From: Nesterenkonia massiliensis
GTDB taxonomy: Bacteria; Actinomycetota; Actinomycetes; Actinomycetales; Micrococcaceae
Assembly: GCF_000455245.1 (NCBI RefSeq)
Contig: NZ_HG005168.1
Location: 240,048-272,878 of the forward strand
Length of the DNA: 32,831 nt
Direction: 5' to 3'
Every line of letters starts with the position of its first letter. Within the stretch, counting starts at the first letter, position 1. This document shows positions 16,462-24,342 of the stretch, in pieces. The position numbers and the translations under genes were made by a program. The notes under the pieces are model-generated. The model did no database searches and was not told where the DNA came from. It saw only the letters and a program-made list of their open reading frames with translations.

Positions 16462-16533
16462 CGTTTTGCTCGTGACTGTTCACTTTGCAGGTCCGGATTC
16501 GCCCGAGTAAAGCGAATAACCCCGAGCAAAACG
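16462..16533. repeat. 72-bp palindromic element, copy B (degenerate)
   Basis: The outer arms CGTTTTGCTCG (16462-16472) and CGAGCAAAACG (16523-16533) are perfect 11-bp complements. Inside them the arms have drifted compared with copy A. The centre (ACTTTGC-GG-C-GGATTCG--CGAGTAA) is shared with copy A, and so is the total length of 72 bp. It lies 75 bp upstream of the nuclease-like gene's start. Confidence 0.8.
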
Positions 16534-16587
16534 CAGTAAACGGCAGGCGGCGTGAGAGCGGCAACAAGCGCTCCTGCGTCCAGGCGT

Positions 16588-16593
16588 TATACG
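16588..16593 (+). promoter_or_regulatory. Candidate -10 element for ppa
   Basis: TATACG lies 40 bases before the ppa GTG, which has its own strong ribosome site. No clear -35 element is visible. Confidence 0.35.
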
Positions 16594-16633
16594 CTGAGCG
16601 GTGAGTCATTGACCACTAGATCAAGGAGGAAGC

Positions 16634-17119
16634 GTGGCAATTGTCCGCGATGTGACCATCGAGATCCCCGCCGGATCCCGCGTGAAGTACGAGATCGACC
16701 ACGAGACGCACCGCCTGCGTCTGGACCGCGTGCTCTTCACTCCCATGCAGTACCCCACCCACTACGGCTACTTCGATGACACCCTCGGTGAGGACGGCGA
16801 CCCGCTGGACGCCCTGGTGTACATCCCGGATGTGGATCTCTTCCCCGGCGTTGTGGTGGAGGCCCGCCCCATCGGTGTGCTGAACATGACCGACGACGGC
16901 GGCGGAGACGCCAAGCTTGTCTGCGTCCCCGACGACAAGCGTTTCGAGGACATCCAGGACATCTCCGATCTCAACGACTTCCTGGTCAAGGAGATCGAGC
17001 ACTTCTTCACCCGCTACAAGGATCTGGAGCCCGGTAAGTGGGTCAAGATCGAAGGCTGGGCCGGCCGCGAAGAGGCTGAGGCCGAGCTGCAGCGCTCCAT
17101 CGAGCGCTTCAAGGGCTGA
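16634..17119 (+). CDS. ppa: Inorganic pyrophosphatase
   Basis: 161-residue soluble family I pyrophosphatase that hydrolyses PPi to two phosphates with Mg2+ and pulls biosynthetic reactions forward. It shows the substrate-binding region [18 protein letters not shown], the [17 protein letters not shown] stretch, the signature DGDPLDALV with metal-binding aspartates, and later DKRFEDIQD and [13 protein letters not shown]. The GTG start follows an excellent AAGGAGGAAGC site. It converges on oligopeptidase B across a strong shared terminator. Confidence 0.97.
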   Translation: MAIVRDVTIEIPAGSRVKYEIDHETHRLRLDRVLFTPMQYPTHYGYFDDTLGEDGDPLDALVYIPDVDLFPGVVVEARPIGVLNMTDDGGGDAKLVCVPDDKRFEDIQDISDLNDFLVKEIEHFFTRYKDLEPGKWVKIEGWAGREEAEAELQRSIERFKG

Positions 17120-17137
17120 GCTACCCCTTCCACGCTC

Positions 17138-17190
17138 AAAACTTGTGGCCCCTCGCCGGATGATGTCCGGGTGAGGGGCCACAAGTCTTT
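17138..17190. terminator. Bidirectional terminator between ppa and ptrB
   Basis: Perfect 14-bp stem: ACTTGTGGCCCCTC (17141-17154) pairs with GAGGGGCCACAAGT (17173-17186). It is flanked by AAA on the left and CTTTCT on the right, so it can act for both convergent genes. Confidence 0.85.
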
Positions 17191-17197
17191 CTAAGGG

Positions 17198-19507
17198 CTA
17201 GAACCTGCGTTCAGTAGCTCCCAGCCAGTGGGCGACGAAGGCGTAGTCCCACGCACGGTCCTTCCACTGCTCATAACGACCCGAGGCTCCGCCGTGGCCA
17301 CCGTCCATCTCAATCTTCAGCACAATGGGCTCCTGAGCCTGCTGGTGCTCACGCAGCTTCTGCACCCACTTCGCCGGCTCCACATACAGCACGCGAGTGT
17401 CATGCAATGAGGTGACCGCGGCGATGGCCGGGTACTCGGTATCCCGGACATTCTCATACGGCGAGTAGGACTTCATGTACTGGTAGACCTCGGGGTCGGT
17501 GATGGGGTTGCCCCATTCCTCCCATTCCAGAGCTGACAGCGGCAGGTCGGGGTCCAGGATCGAGGTCAGGTTGTCCACAAACGGCACCTGCGCCAGGATC
17601 GCCACGTACTTCTCCGGGGCCATATTGGCCACCGCGCCCATCAGCAGACCCCCGGCAGATCCACCCAGGGCAGCCACCCGGACCGGATCTGCCCATCCGG
17701 TGTCCACCAGGTAGTCCGTAGCGGCAATGAAATCGGTGAAGGTGTTGATCTTCTTCAGCTTCTTACCGTCGTCGTACCATTTACGGCCCAGTTCACCGCC
17801 ACCGCGGATATGCGCCACCGCGAACACGACGCCACGGTCCAGCAGGCTCAGTCGGGCAATTCCGAACTGCGGGTCCATGCTGATCTCATACGAGCCATAG
17901 CCGTAGACCAGCGTCGGGTGACCACCCTCGCCGGGGGCGACGTCGCGGTGGTGCAGCACGGTCACCGGCACGTGTTCCCCGTCCGGAGCTGGGGCCCACA
18001 CCCGGGTGGCCCGGTATGCATCTAAGTCCACATCATTGACCGGAGTCTCCCGGCGCAGCAACGGCTCCACTCCGGAACCGCCGGCGGGTTCATGCGGGAT
18101 GTCGTACACCCGAGGAGGCGTCAGCCAGGAGGTATAAGAGACCCGGAACAGCGGAGCGTCGTACTCGGCCTGAGAGACAGAACAGGTGAACAGTTCCTCA
18201 TCAAACTGCGGACCGGCCAGCGAGGAGGTCTTCACTGCAGCGCCGCCATCGCGGACCTGACGGACCGTGTCCAACGGCAGCAGGTACACCGACTGGATGG
18301 TGTTCACCCGCGCTGCCACCAGAATCTGGGCGGCGGTGATCGTCACCGAATCATCCAGCTTGACGGTGTCCTCGTGCTCCAGCACTGTGCGTCCCAGGTC
18401 CAGCGATTCGTTATCGGCCTGATCCAGCAGTGCGCCAGCCGTGGTCAGTGAGACGGATTTATTCGGCCCGTGCTGGTTATGAGTAATGAGCAGCAGCCGC
18501 TCGCCGTCGAGTTCAAATGGCTCAATATTGTGCTCCAGGCCGCGGTCCTTGCCGATCAGCAGCACCGGCTGGGCACCTGGCTCGGAGAGGTCCAGAATGC
18601 GGGTCTCGTTGTATTCGGAGTTGCCCGAGTAGATGATCAGCTCGCGCTTGTCGGCCGCTAGCCATATGGCGCTCCAGAGCTGTTCATCCTCCACCTCCAG
18701 CAGCAGCCGATCCTCCTGCGCGGAGGTCCCCACGATGTGCTCGTAGAGCCGGTACGGACGCCAGGACGCATCAGCCACCAAGTAATAGGCGCGCTCACCG
18801 GTGGGATCCAAGGTGGGCCCGCCGTGAACGTTCTCCACCACTTCAGCGAGATTCTCCCCGCTCTCTAAGTCCCGGAACCGCAGCGTGTAGTGCTCATCCC
18901 CGCTAGTGTCCTCCGAATAGGCCAGCAGAGTCCCGGCATCGTTGATGCTCATCCCACCCAGGGAGTAGAACGGGTGCTGGGAGGCTTCAGCATTGGTATC
19001 GAAGTAGGTCTGCTCTCCCTCCAGCGGGACACCCGGCTCCACCTGCGGGGGAGTCCAGGCGGACAACTCGGAGGGGACAATCTCCTCAGCACCGAGTCCA
19101 CCAGCACCGCGCCCACCAGCCCCTAGTCCACCGGCACCAGTATCCAGGCCAGCCACTGCTTCCTGGACCGGCACCCGGCAGAACACCGGATGCTGCTCAC
19201 CCTCAATAGTCCGGGCGAAATACCACCACTGCCCGCGGCGCTCCGGCACGGAAAGATCGGTCTCGACCGTGCGGTGCTTGATCTCAGCGAAGATCGCCTC
19301 ACGCAGCGGCTGCTGCTCGGCAGTGACCGCCTCGGTATAGGAATTCTCGGACTCCAGGTGACTGATCACCTCAGGCGATTCCTTCTCCCGCAGCCACTCA
19401 TAGGGGTCGATGAAAGTCTCACCGTGGTGAGTCCGTTCAGTGGGGACCTGCTTGGCGCGAGGCGCCTGTGGGGTCTGCGCGGTGCTGGAGGCCGGCGTCG
19501 TCGTCAT
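17198..19507 (-). CDS. ptrB: Oligopeptidase B-type serine peptidase (S9A)
   Basis: 769-residue cytoplasmic prolyl-oligopeptidase-family enzyme. It has an N-terminal seven-bladed propeller (starting with the family motif DPYEWLREKESPEV) and a C-terminal alpha/beta hydrolase domain. The catalytic triad is visible: Ser617 in GGSAGGLLMG, Asp703 in TSLHDTRVLYVEPAKW and His738 in GGHGGASGRYEQW. The fit to S9A oligopeptidase B suggests cleavage of short peptides after basic residues. A glycine-rich insert made of GAGG(L/R) repeats, coded at about 19092-19140, lengthens a propeller loop beyond the usual ~700 aa. The start ATG follows GGGAAGCGAAG. Confidence 0.92.
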   Translation of the reverse strand: MTTTPASSTAQTPQAPRAKQVPTERTHHGETFIDPYEWLREKESPEVISHLESENSYTEAVTAEQQPLREAIFAEIKHRTVETDLSVPERRGQWWYFARTIEGEQHPVFCRVPVQEAVAGLDTGAGGLGAGGRGAGGLGAEEIVPSELSAWTPPQVEPGVPLEGEQTYFDTNAEASQHPFYSLGGMSINDAGTLLAYSEDTSGDEHYTLRFRDLESGENLAEVVENVHGGPTLDPTGERAYYLVADASWRPYRLYEHIVGTSAQEDRLLLEVEDEQLWSAIWLAADKRELIIYSGNSEYNETRILDLSEPGAQPVLLIGKDRGLEHNIEPFELDGERLLLITHNQHGPNKSVSLTTAGALLDQADNESLDLGRTVLEHEDTVKLDDSVTITAAQILVAARVNTIQSVYLLPLDTVRQVRDGGAAVKTSSLAGPQFDEELFTCSVSQAEYDAPLFRVSYTSWLTPPRVYDIPHEPAGGSGVEPLLRRETPVNDVDLDAYRATRVWAPAPDGEHVPVTVLHHRDVAPGEGGHPTLVYGYGSYEISMDPQFGIARLSLLDRGVVFAVAHIRGGGELGRKWYDDGKKLKKINTFTDFIAATDYLVDTGWADPVRVAALGGSAGGLLMGAVANMAPEKYVAILAQVPFVDNLTSILDPDLPLSALEWEEWGNPITDPEVYQYMKSYSPYENVRDTEYPAIAAVTSLHDTRVLYVEPAKWVQKLREHQQAQEPIVLKIEMDGGHGGASGRYEQWKDRAWDYAFVAHWLGATERRF
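19092..19140 (-). repeat. In-frame 15-bp tandem repeat inside ptrB
   Basis: Roughly three copies of a 15-bp unit encode GAGGL-GAGGR-GAGGL within the oligopeptidase propeller. The unit is a multiple of three, so copy-number change would keep the frame. Confidence 0.65.
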
Positions 19508-19609
19508 CTTCGCTTCCCGTCGTCGTCAGGTGGGCTGTGGGTGCCGTGCTGTCAAGCACAGTTGCTCTCATTCAATCACTGACCACTTCACGACGTCGCG
19601 GGCTTGGCG

Positions 19610-19840
19610 CTATTCCCCGGCGCGCACCACACCGGACTCATAGGCGGCGACGACGATCTGGGTCCGGTCGCGCAGGGCGGAGAAGACATACTCGTCGGCG
19701 TCGAAGGTAGTGAGCATCAAGATCCGAGGTGGTTCACCAGGCATACTGAGCACAGACCGAGCGGCGTCCAGTCCGTTGACCCGCGGCATACGGATGTCCA
19801 TCAGCACCACATCTGGGTGGGTGCGCCGGACGATGTCTGC
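19610..19840 (-). pseudogene. Internally deleted NarL/FixJ-type response regulator remnant
   Basis: The minus-strand frame begins in mid-receiver (DIVRRTHPDVVLMDIRMPRV, with the phospho-acceptor Asp), continues NGLDAARSVL and ILMLTTFDADEYVFSALR, then jumps directly to DRTQIVVAAYESGVVRAGE and a stop. The last stretch is the C-terminal helix of the LuxR-type DNA-binding domain, so the linker and nearly all of the HTH are missing. The N-terminal half of the receiver is missing too, cut at about 19840 where a desaturase fragment begins. Not functional. Confidence 0.75.
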
Positions 19841-20010
19841 ACAAGGTCCAGCCCATGGTGAAGCAGTTCTGCGCTGCGCGCGGCATCCCTTATACCGAGG
19901 CTGGCTTGGTGGAGTCCTACGGAATCGTCATCCGTTACCTCAACGAGGTGGGGCTGGGTCACGCTGACCCCATGGAGTGCCCGCTCACCGCCCAGTACCG
20001 CGCGCGCTGA
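19841..20010 (+). pseudogene. 3' remnant of a fatty-acid (acyl-CoA) desaturase gene
   Basis: The plus-strand frame KVQPMVKQFCAARGIPYTEA, then GLVESYGIVIRYLNEVGL and ADPMECPLTAQYRAR before a TGA at 20008-20010, resembles the C-terminal tail of membrane fatty-acid desaturases of this group. All histidine boxes and membrane segments are absent. It abuts the truncated response regulator back to back. An ATG at 19855 leaves a 51-codon frame, but there is no ribosome site. I read it as a decay product. Confidence 0.6.
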
Positions 20011-20111
20011 CCCCGTGGCCGTCCGGCAACGCTGGGCATGGTCCAACTCATACACTTAAACCCAGCGGAGCAGAAGTGCTCGTGCTGAGCGAAGTGTATG
20101 GGGGATGCAGG

Positions 20112-20462
20112 ATGCAAAGACCGGGAACGGCTGCTGAACAAGCGGCAATGGACCGCGATTTCCGTGAGTCGGCACCACCGCCACCCCGAGGTCATCTCAG
20201 CACATGGAAAGTGGCCGTCCTGTGGACCGCTGCAGCGTTCGGCATGATCTTCACTATGGCTTCGGCGGGTGTCTTCCTGGAGTCCATTCTGGAGGACGAT
20301 ATCGGGCAGGCCGTCACCGGTATGGGTTTTGTTGTGGTGATGATGGTGGTGACGATGGTGCTCTTCGCCTGGCTGATGAGGGTGCACCGTCGGCGTCGTC
20401 GATACAACGAAATTCTCGACGCCCATTACGCCAGCCGCTACGGTCACGACCCCAGCTTCTGA
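20112..20462 (+). CDS. Small two-helix membrane protein, unknown function
   Basis: 116-117 residue protein with a soluble polar N-terminus and two transmembrane helices (about 36-60, VAVLWTAAAFGMIFTMASAG; about 70-95, MGFVVVMMVVTMVLFAWLM). A very basic stop-transfer segment follows (RVHRRRRRYNE). I chose the ATG at 20112 because a GGGGGA/GCAGG purine run lies just upstream. The longer open frame to 19977 would run through the desaturase remnant. No domain recognised. It lies 70 bp before another envelope protein gene. Confidence 0.6.
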   Translation: MQRPGTAAEQAAMDRDFRESAPPPPRGHLSTWKVAVLWTAAAFGMIFTMASAGVFLESILEDDIGQAVTGMGFVVVMMVVTMVLFAWLMRVHRRRRRYNEILDAHYASRYGHDPSF

Positions 20463-20520
20463 GGAACCTCCAGCGTTGGTCTGCCCGGAGTTGCGCCACG
20501 GCAATAGCAGCCCCACGTCA

Positions 20521-20526
20521 TAGGCT
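20521..20526 (+). promoter_or_regulatory. -10 element of a probable leaderless gene
   Basis: TAGGCT at exactly -12 to -7 from the ATG at 20533. No Shine-Dalgarno sequence precedes that ATG. Confidence 0.5.
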
Positions 20527-20532
20527 TGAACT

Positions 20533-21177
20533 ATGAACCAGCGCCGTCGACCGTCTCCTGCCGTCTATCGCAGACGTCAGCTGGTAGCGGCACTAGTGGC
20601 GGTTTTCCTGCTCGCCCTGATCATCTGGGGTGTCACCGGGCTGGTGGGACTTTTCGCCCAGGAGGAGGATCCCTCCGAGCACCAGCAAGGGACCTCCCAG
20701 ACGCAGGACAACGACGCCGCGGCCGCGCCTTCCCCACAAGGTGAACCGGAGCCGGAAACCGAGGCGGAAGAAGTGCCGGAGGGCCAATGCGCGCCTGCCG
20801 ATATTGAGGTGGTCGCCTCCACCGATAAAGAGGCCTATTCTACGGATGAGGCACCACTGCTGGTCATGCAGATCACGCATACCGGAAACGAAGCCTGCAC
20901 CCTTGACGTGGGGACAACGCAGCAGGCTTTCCGGGTCTCCCGGGAGGGTCGCGAGATCTTCACCACTACCCAGTGCGAGCTGCGCGGTAGTTCTTTGGAG
21001 ATGGAATTTGCACCCGGGCAGATCGAACGTGCCCAGATGGTGTGGCCGCGCTCAGATTCCGCGGTGGACTGCGCTAAGCCTGCTGAACTCACCGGCGGGG
21101 AGTACCAGTTGCGGGTCTCAGTCTCTGGCATCAGCTCAGAACCACATGCCTTTGAGCTAGCAGGGGTGACCCCGTGA
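20533..21177 (+). CDS. Membrane-anchored exported protein, unknown function
   Basis: 214 residues: a short basic cytoplasmic start (MNQRRRPSP, YRRR), one transmembrane anchor (about 17-42, LVAALVAVFLLALIIWGVTG), an acidic Pro/Glu/Gln linker (45-85), and an extracellular beta-rich domain. That domain has four cysteines (GQCAP, ACTLDV, TQCELR, DCAKP) that could form two disulfides. The layout recalls single-domain immunoglobulin-like envelope proteins common in Micrococcales. I recognise no named family. The stop overlaps the next gene's GTG by 4 bases, so the two are translationally coupled. Confidence 0.75.
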   Translation: MNQRRRPSPAVYRRRQLVAALVAVFLLALIIWGVTGLVGLFAQEEDPSEHQQGTSQTQDNDAAAAPSPQGEPEPETEAEEVPEGQCAPADIEVVASTDKEAYSTDEAPLLVMQITHTGNEACTLDVGTTQQAFRVSREGREIFTTTQCELRGSSLEMEFAPGQIERAQMVWPRSDSAVDCAKPAELTGGEYQLRVSVSGISSEPHAFELAGVTP

Positions 21178-21713
21178 CCGCACAACAGCATCCAGCCGAC
21201 ACCCGCCCATTCACCGTGCGCCCGGCGCGCACCCGTGATGTCAGGTCCATTATGGAGATGGCCTCACCGCTGGTGGACAAGCGCGTGCTGGTCGCCAAGG
21301 AGGCGGTGGCCTACTACGAATCCATCCAGGAATTCCTCATCGCTGAGGATCACGACGGACAGCTGCTTGGTTTCGGGGCACTGCACGTGATGTGGGAGGA
21401 CCTGGCTGAAGTGCGCACCCTGGCATCTGATGCCAGCCACCGTGGACGCGGTATCGGTTCGGCGCTGCTGGAGGGGCTGCTGCAACGGGCCCGGTTCTTG
21501 GGTGTGCAACGAGTCTTCTGTCTGACCTTCGAGGTGGAGTTCTTCCGCCGTCACGGTTTTGTGGTGATGGAGGACCAGCGTCCGGTCGATCCAGATGTTT
21601 ACGCTGAGCTGCTGCGCTCTCCCGATGAGGGTGTGGCCGAGTTCCTGGATCTGGCTCGGGTGAAGCCCAATACCCTGGGCAACACCCGGATGATTCTGCA
21701 CCTCGATAGCTAA
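21174..21713 (+). CDS. Amino-acid N-acetyltransferase (ArgA-like, GNAT)
   Basis: 179-residue stand-alone GNAT protein resembling actinobacterial N-acetylglutamate synthases (Rv2747 type), which start arginine synthesis by acetylating glutamate. It shows VRPARTRDVRSIMEMA, an EFLIAEDHDGQLLGFGALHV core, WEDLAEVRTLASDASHRGRG leading into the acetyl-CoA loop GRGIGSALLEGLL, and VFCLTFEVEFFRRHGF. The GTG start overlaps the preceding stop by 4 bases. No other arg genes are nearby, so the assignment rests on sequence alone. Confidence 0.78.
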   Translation: MTAQQHPADTRPFTVRPARTRDVRSIMEMASPLVDKRVLVAKEAVAYYESIQEFLIAEDHDGQLLGFGALHVMWEDLAEVRTLASDASHRGRGIGSALLEGLLQRARFLGVQRVFCLTFEVEFFRRHGFVVMEDQRPVDPDVYAELLRSPDEGVAEFLDLARVKPNTLGNTRMILHLDS

Positions 21714-21731
21714 ACTGTTTAGCCCCTATCT

Positions 21732-21753
21732 GTTCACTTTGCGTTTACCTCCA
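21732..21753 (+). promoter_or_regulatory. PHO box (PhoP direct repeats) upstream of pstS
   Basis: Two adjacent 11-mers, GTTCACTTTGC and GTTTACCTCCA, match the actinobacterial PHO-box pattern G(G/T)TCAYYYR(G/C)G. A TAGCGT at 21781-21786 could be the -10, leaving a leader of about 135 nt. The leader holds a TGCACATC direct repeat (21815-21822, 21824-21831). Confidence 0.65.
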
Positions 21754-21926
21754 CGGTGACTTTCTGTCACTTGATGTGCCTAGCGTGGCATCCGGTTCGC
21801 TCAGCGCTGCAGTGTGCACATCTTGCACATCACGGCTCCGGCTTCTATCGGGCGCGAACCAATTGCAAGCACCATAGGCATCGGGCGAAAAATCAACGCC
21901 CAGGTCAAACCTCAGAGAGGGACATT

Positions 21927-23105
21927 GTGAAGGTAGCAAGCTTCGGTCGCGCAGCGGCCATTCTGTCCGTGGCATCGCTGGCACTGGTGGCATGCGGCGG
22001 TGACAACGGCAACGACGGTGAGGACACCACCACCGACGAGGCCACCACCGAGGCCACCGACAACGGCACCGAAGGCGGTGCGGAGGAAGAAGCTTCCGGC
22101 GATCTTCCCTCTGCCGCTGACATTTCCGGCAACTTCTACGGCGGCGGCGCATCCTCCCACGAGACTGCAATGCTCGAGTGGATCTCCGAGTTCGAGGGCC
22201 AGTCCGGCGGTGCAGCTGTTGAGTACGCCTCCGTGGGATCCGGCAACGGTCGCTCCGGCTTCCTGTCCGGCGAGTACCAGTTCGCTGGCTCCGACGCTGC
22301 AATGGACGAGGGCGAGTACGAGGACTCCACTAACCAGTGCGGTCCCGACGGCGCATTCCACCTGCCCACTTACATCGCACCCATCGGCGTAGCCATCAAC
22401 CTCGAAGGCGTTGACGAGAACGTCAACCTCGACGCCGACACCCTGGGCTCCATCTTCTCCGGTGAGATCACCAGCTGGGATGATGAGGCCATCGCCGAGC
22501 ACAACCCGGATCTGGACCTGCCTTCCACGAACATCACCGTGGTGCACCGCCAGGACACTTCCGGCACCACCGAGAACTTCACCGAGTACCTCGCTGCGGC
22601 ATCCTCCACCTGGGAGTGGGACGCAGACGGCGAGTGGCCTTCTGAGGCCACTGCCGAGTCCGCTGAGGGCACCGGTGGCGTGATCGGTCTGGCTTCTGAG
22701 ATCGACGGAGCCATCACCTACGCTGACGCTGGCCGTATCGACGACAACTTCGTCACTGTCAACGTTGAGGTCGGCGGCGATTACACCGAGATCTCCTCCG
22801 AGGCTGCGGCTGCAGTGGTGAGCGCCTCCGAGCCTGCTGGCGGTGGCGCCCCGAACGACATGGCCTTCGAGATCGCCCGCGATACCGAAGAGGCCGGCAC
22901 CTACCCGATCATCCAGATCGCCTACACCATCTGGTGCAACGAGTACCCCAGCCAGGACGATGCTGACTTCGCTCAGGCCTTCGCTGCCTACATCGTCTCC
23001 GAGGAAGCTCAGCAGCTTGCAGCTGATGTCGCCGGCTCTGCCCCGATCTCGGAGGAACTGCGCGAGGAAGCCCTCGAGGCAATCGGTCAGATCTCCGCTG
23101 GCTGA
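21927..23105 (+). CDS. pstS: Phosphate ABC transporter substrate-binding lipoprotein PstS
   Basis: 392-residue lipoprotein that captures phosphate outside the membrane and delivers it to PstCA. The signal peptide ends in the lipobox LALVACGG. An acidic Thr/Glu linker follows. The mature domain shows GGGASSHETAMLEWISEF, SVGSGNGRSGFLSGEYQFAGSD, the hinge PTYIAPIGVAINLEGV, LGSIFSGEITSWDD and the phosphate-binding VVHRQDTSGTTENF. The GTG at 21927 (after AGAGAGGGA) is the right start. An in-frame ATG at 21756 would place 57 foreign residues before the signal peptide. First gene of pstSCAB, under a PHO box, with a large hairpin after its stop. Confidence 0.96.
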   Translation: MKVASFGRAAAILSVASLALVACGGDNGNDGEDTTTDEATTEATDNGTEGGAEEEASGDLPSAADISGNFYGGGASSHETAMLEWISEFEGQSGGAAVEYASVGSGNGRSGFLSGEYQFAGSDAAMDEGEYEDSTNQCGPDGAFHLPTYIAPIGVAINLEGVDENVNLDADTLGSIFSGEITSWDDEAIAEHNPDLDLPSTNITVVHRQDTSGTTENFTEYLAAASSTWEWDADGEWPSEATAESAEGTGGVIGLASEIDGAITYADAGRIDDNFVTVNVEVGGDYTEISSEAAAAVVSASEPAGGGAPNDMAFEIARDTEEAGTYPIIQIAYTIWCNEYPSQDDADFAQAFAAYIVSEEAQQLAADVAGSAPISEELREEALEAIGQISAG

Positions 23106-23183
23106 TTCAGCGGGACTTATCTAAGTCCCCCGATTAAGCTGGCTTGATTCGTCAAGCCATCCTCAAATGGTGCGAGTGAAGCG

Positions 23184-23238
23184 GACGCCGGGGTCAGTGC
23201 TTCCGGGCTAATCCCGGAAGGCATGACCCCGGCGTCCG
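23184..23238 (+). terminator. Large hairpin between pstS and pstC
   Basis: GGACGCCGGGGTCA (23184-23197) pairs perfectly with 23225-23238, and inside it TTCCGGG (23202-23208) pairs with CCCGGAA (23214-23220). There is no T-run, so it is likely a partial terminator or 3'-end stabiliser that leaves more PstS than PstCAB mRNA, as is usual for binding-protein genes. Confidence 0.8.
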
Positions 23239-23310
23239 TGCCCTGCTCAGGGGAATCACTGGGCACCAGAATATTCTTTGAACCCATTGCATCTTCGTAA
23301 GGGAGAGCAC

Positions 23311-24342
23311 GTGAGCTCGGACGAGTCACAGTCATCAGGACAGACGCTCCAGACCCGTAGCGGCCGTCGTACCCGAAGCAGCGAAGCGACCGGGAACTCG
23401 CTGGCCAGCGGTGACCGGGCTGGTGCCGGCCTGGATCGAGGCTTTGCTGGGCTGGCGAGATTCGCCGGTATCGGTATTCTCATCATCCTCGCCTTCGTAG
23501 CGTTCTTCCTGGTCTACAACTCCTGGGGCGCGATTTACCACGATCAGGACGGCCAGGCAGATAGCGCAAGCTTCCATATCGGCGAATTCATCAGCCACGC
23601 CTGGCCACTGGTCATCGGTACGCTCATTGTTTCGGTGATCGCGCTGCTGATTGCGGCTCCGGTAGCCATCGGCGTCGCCCTTTACATCTCCCACTACGCA
23701 CCGCCACGTGCTTCACGCAGCATCGGCTATGTCATCGATCTGCTGGCTGCCATCCCCTCTGTGGTCTACGGCGCCTGGGGCATGACTTTCCTGGCCCCAC
23801 AGCTGGTGCCCCTGTACAACTGGCTCAACGAATATCTGGGATGGATCCCGATCTTCGGCGGATCCCCCTCACCCACCGGACGCACCATCATCACCGCTGG
23901 TGTGGTGCTCTCGGTAATGGTCCTGCCCATCATTACCTCCGTCTGCCGCGAAATCTTCATCCAGACCCCGAAGCTGCACGAAGAAGCGGCCCTGGCACTA
24001 GGTGCCACCCGGTGGGAAATGATCACTATGACGGTTCTGCCGTTCGCTCGAGGTGGCATCATCTCGGGCATCATGCTGGGCCTGGGCCGCGCACTGGGCG
24101 AAACTATGGCAGTGGTGCTGGTGCTCTCCTCCGGCCCCATCGCCTGGTCCATCATCCAATCCGGCCGCCATGACACGATCCCGTCAAATATCGCCTCGAA
24201 CTTCCCGGAGTCGCGCGAAGGCTCCGTGCACTGGCATGAACTCATTGCCATCGGCCTGGTGCTCTTCGTCATCACCCTGCTGGTGAACATGCTTGCGCGT
24301 TGGATCGTCTCCCGCCATAAGGAATTCTCAGGAGCCAACTGA
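23311..24342 (+). CDS. pstC: Phosphate ABC transporter permease PstC
   Basis: 343-residue inner-membrane permease that forms the phosphate channel with PstA. A polar N-terminus of about 45 residues precedes six transmembrane helices. The cytoplasmic EAA loop that docks on PstB is HEEAALALGATRWEMITMTV. Other family marks are IPSVVYGAWGM and GRALGETMAVVLV. The GTG at 23311 follows AAGGGAGAGCAC. An ATG at 23278 is in frame but has no ribosome site. The stop overlaps the pstA start (TGATG). Confidence 0.95.
   Translation: MSSDESQSSGQTLQTRSGRRTRSSEATGNSLASGDRAGAGLDRGFAGLARFAGIGILIILAFVAFFLVYNSWGAIYHDQDGQADSASFHIGEFISHAWPLVIGTLIVSVIALLIAAPVAIGVALYISHYAPPRASRSIGYVIDLLAAIPSVVYGAWGMTFLAPQLVPLYNWLNEYLGWIPIFGGSPSPTGRTIITAGVVLSVMVLPIITSVCREIFIQTPKLHEEAALALGATRWEMITMTVLPFARGGIISGIMLGLGRALGETMAVVLVLSSGPIAWSIIQSGRHDTIPSNIASNFPESREGSVHWHELIAIGLVLFVITLLVNMLARWIVSRHKEFSGAN

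Noticed and set aside
16476-16488. Second PHO box inside palindromic element B
   Set aside because: The 13-mer CTGTTCACTTTGC is identical to part of the pstS PHO box, but the required second 11-bp repeat is absent and copy A has TTTAC instead. Most likely coincidence.
21756-21926. N-terminal extension of pstS from the ATG at 21756
   Set aside because: It would bury the signal peptide and lipobox behind 57 residues and would start within 3 bp of the PHO box. GTG 21927 has a ribosome site.
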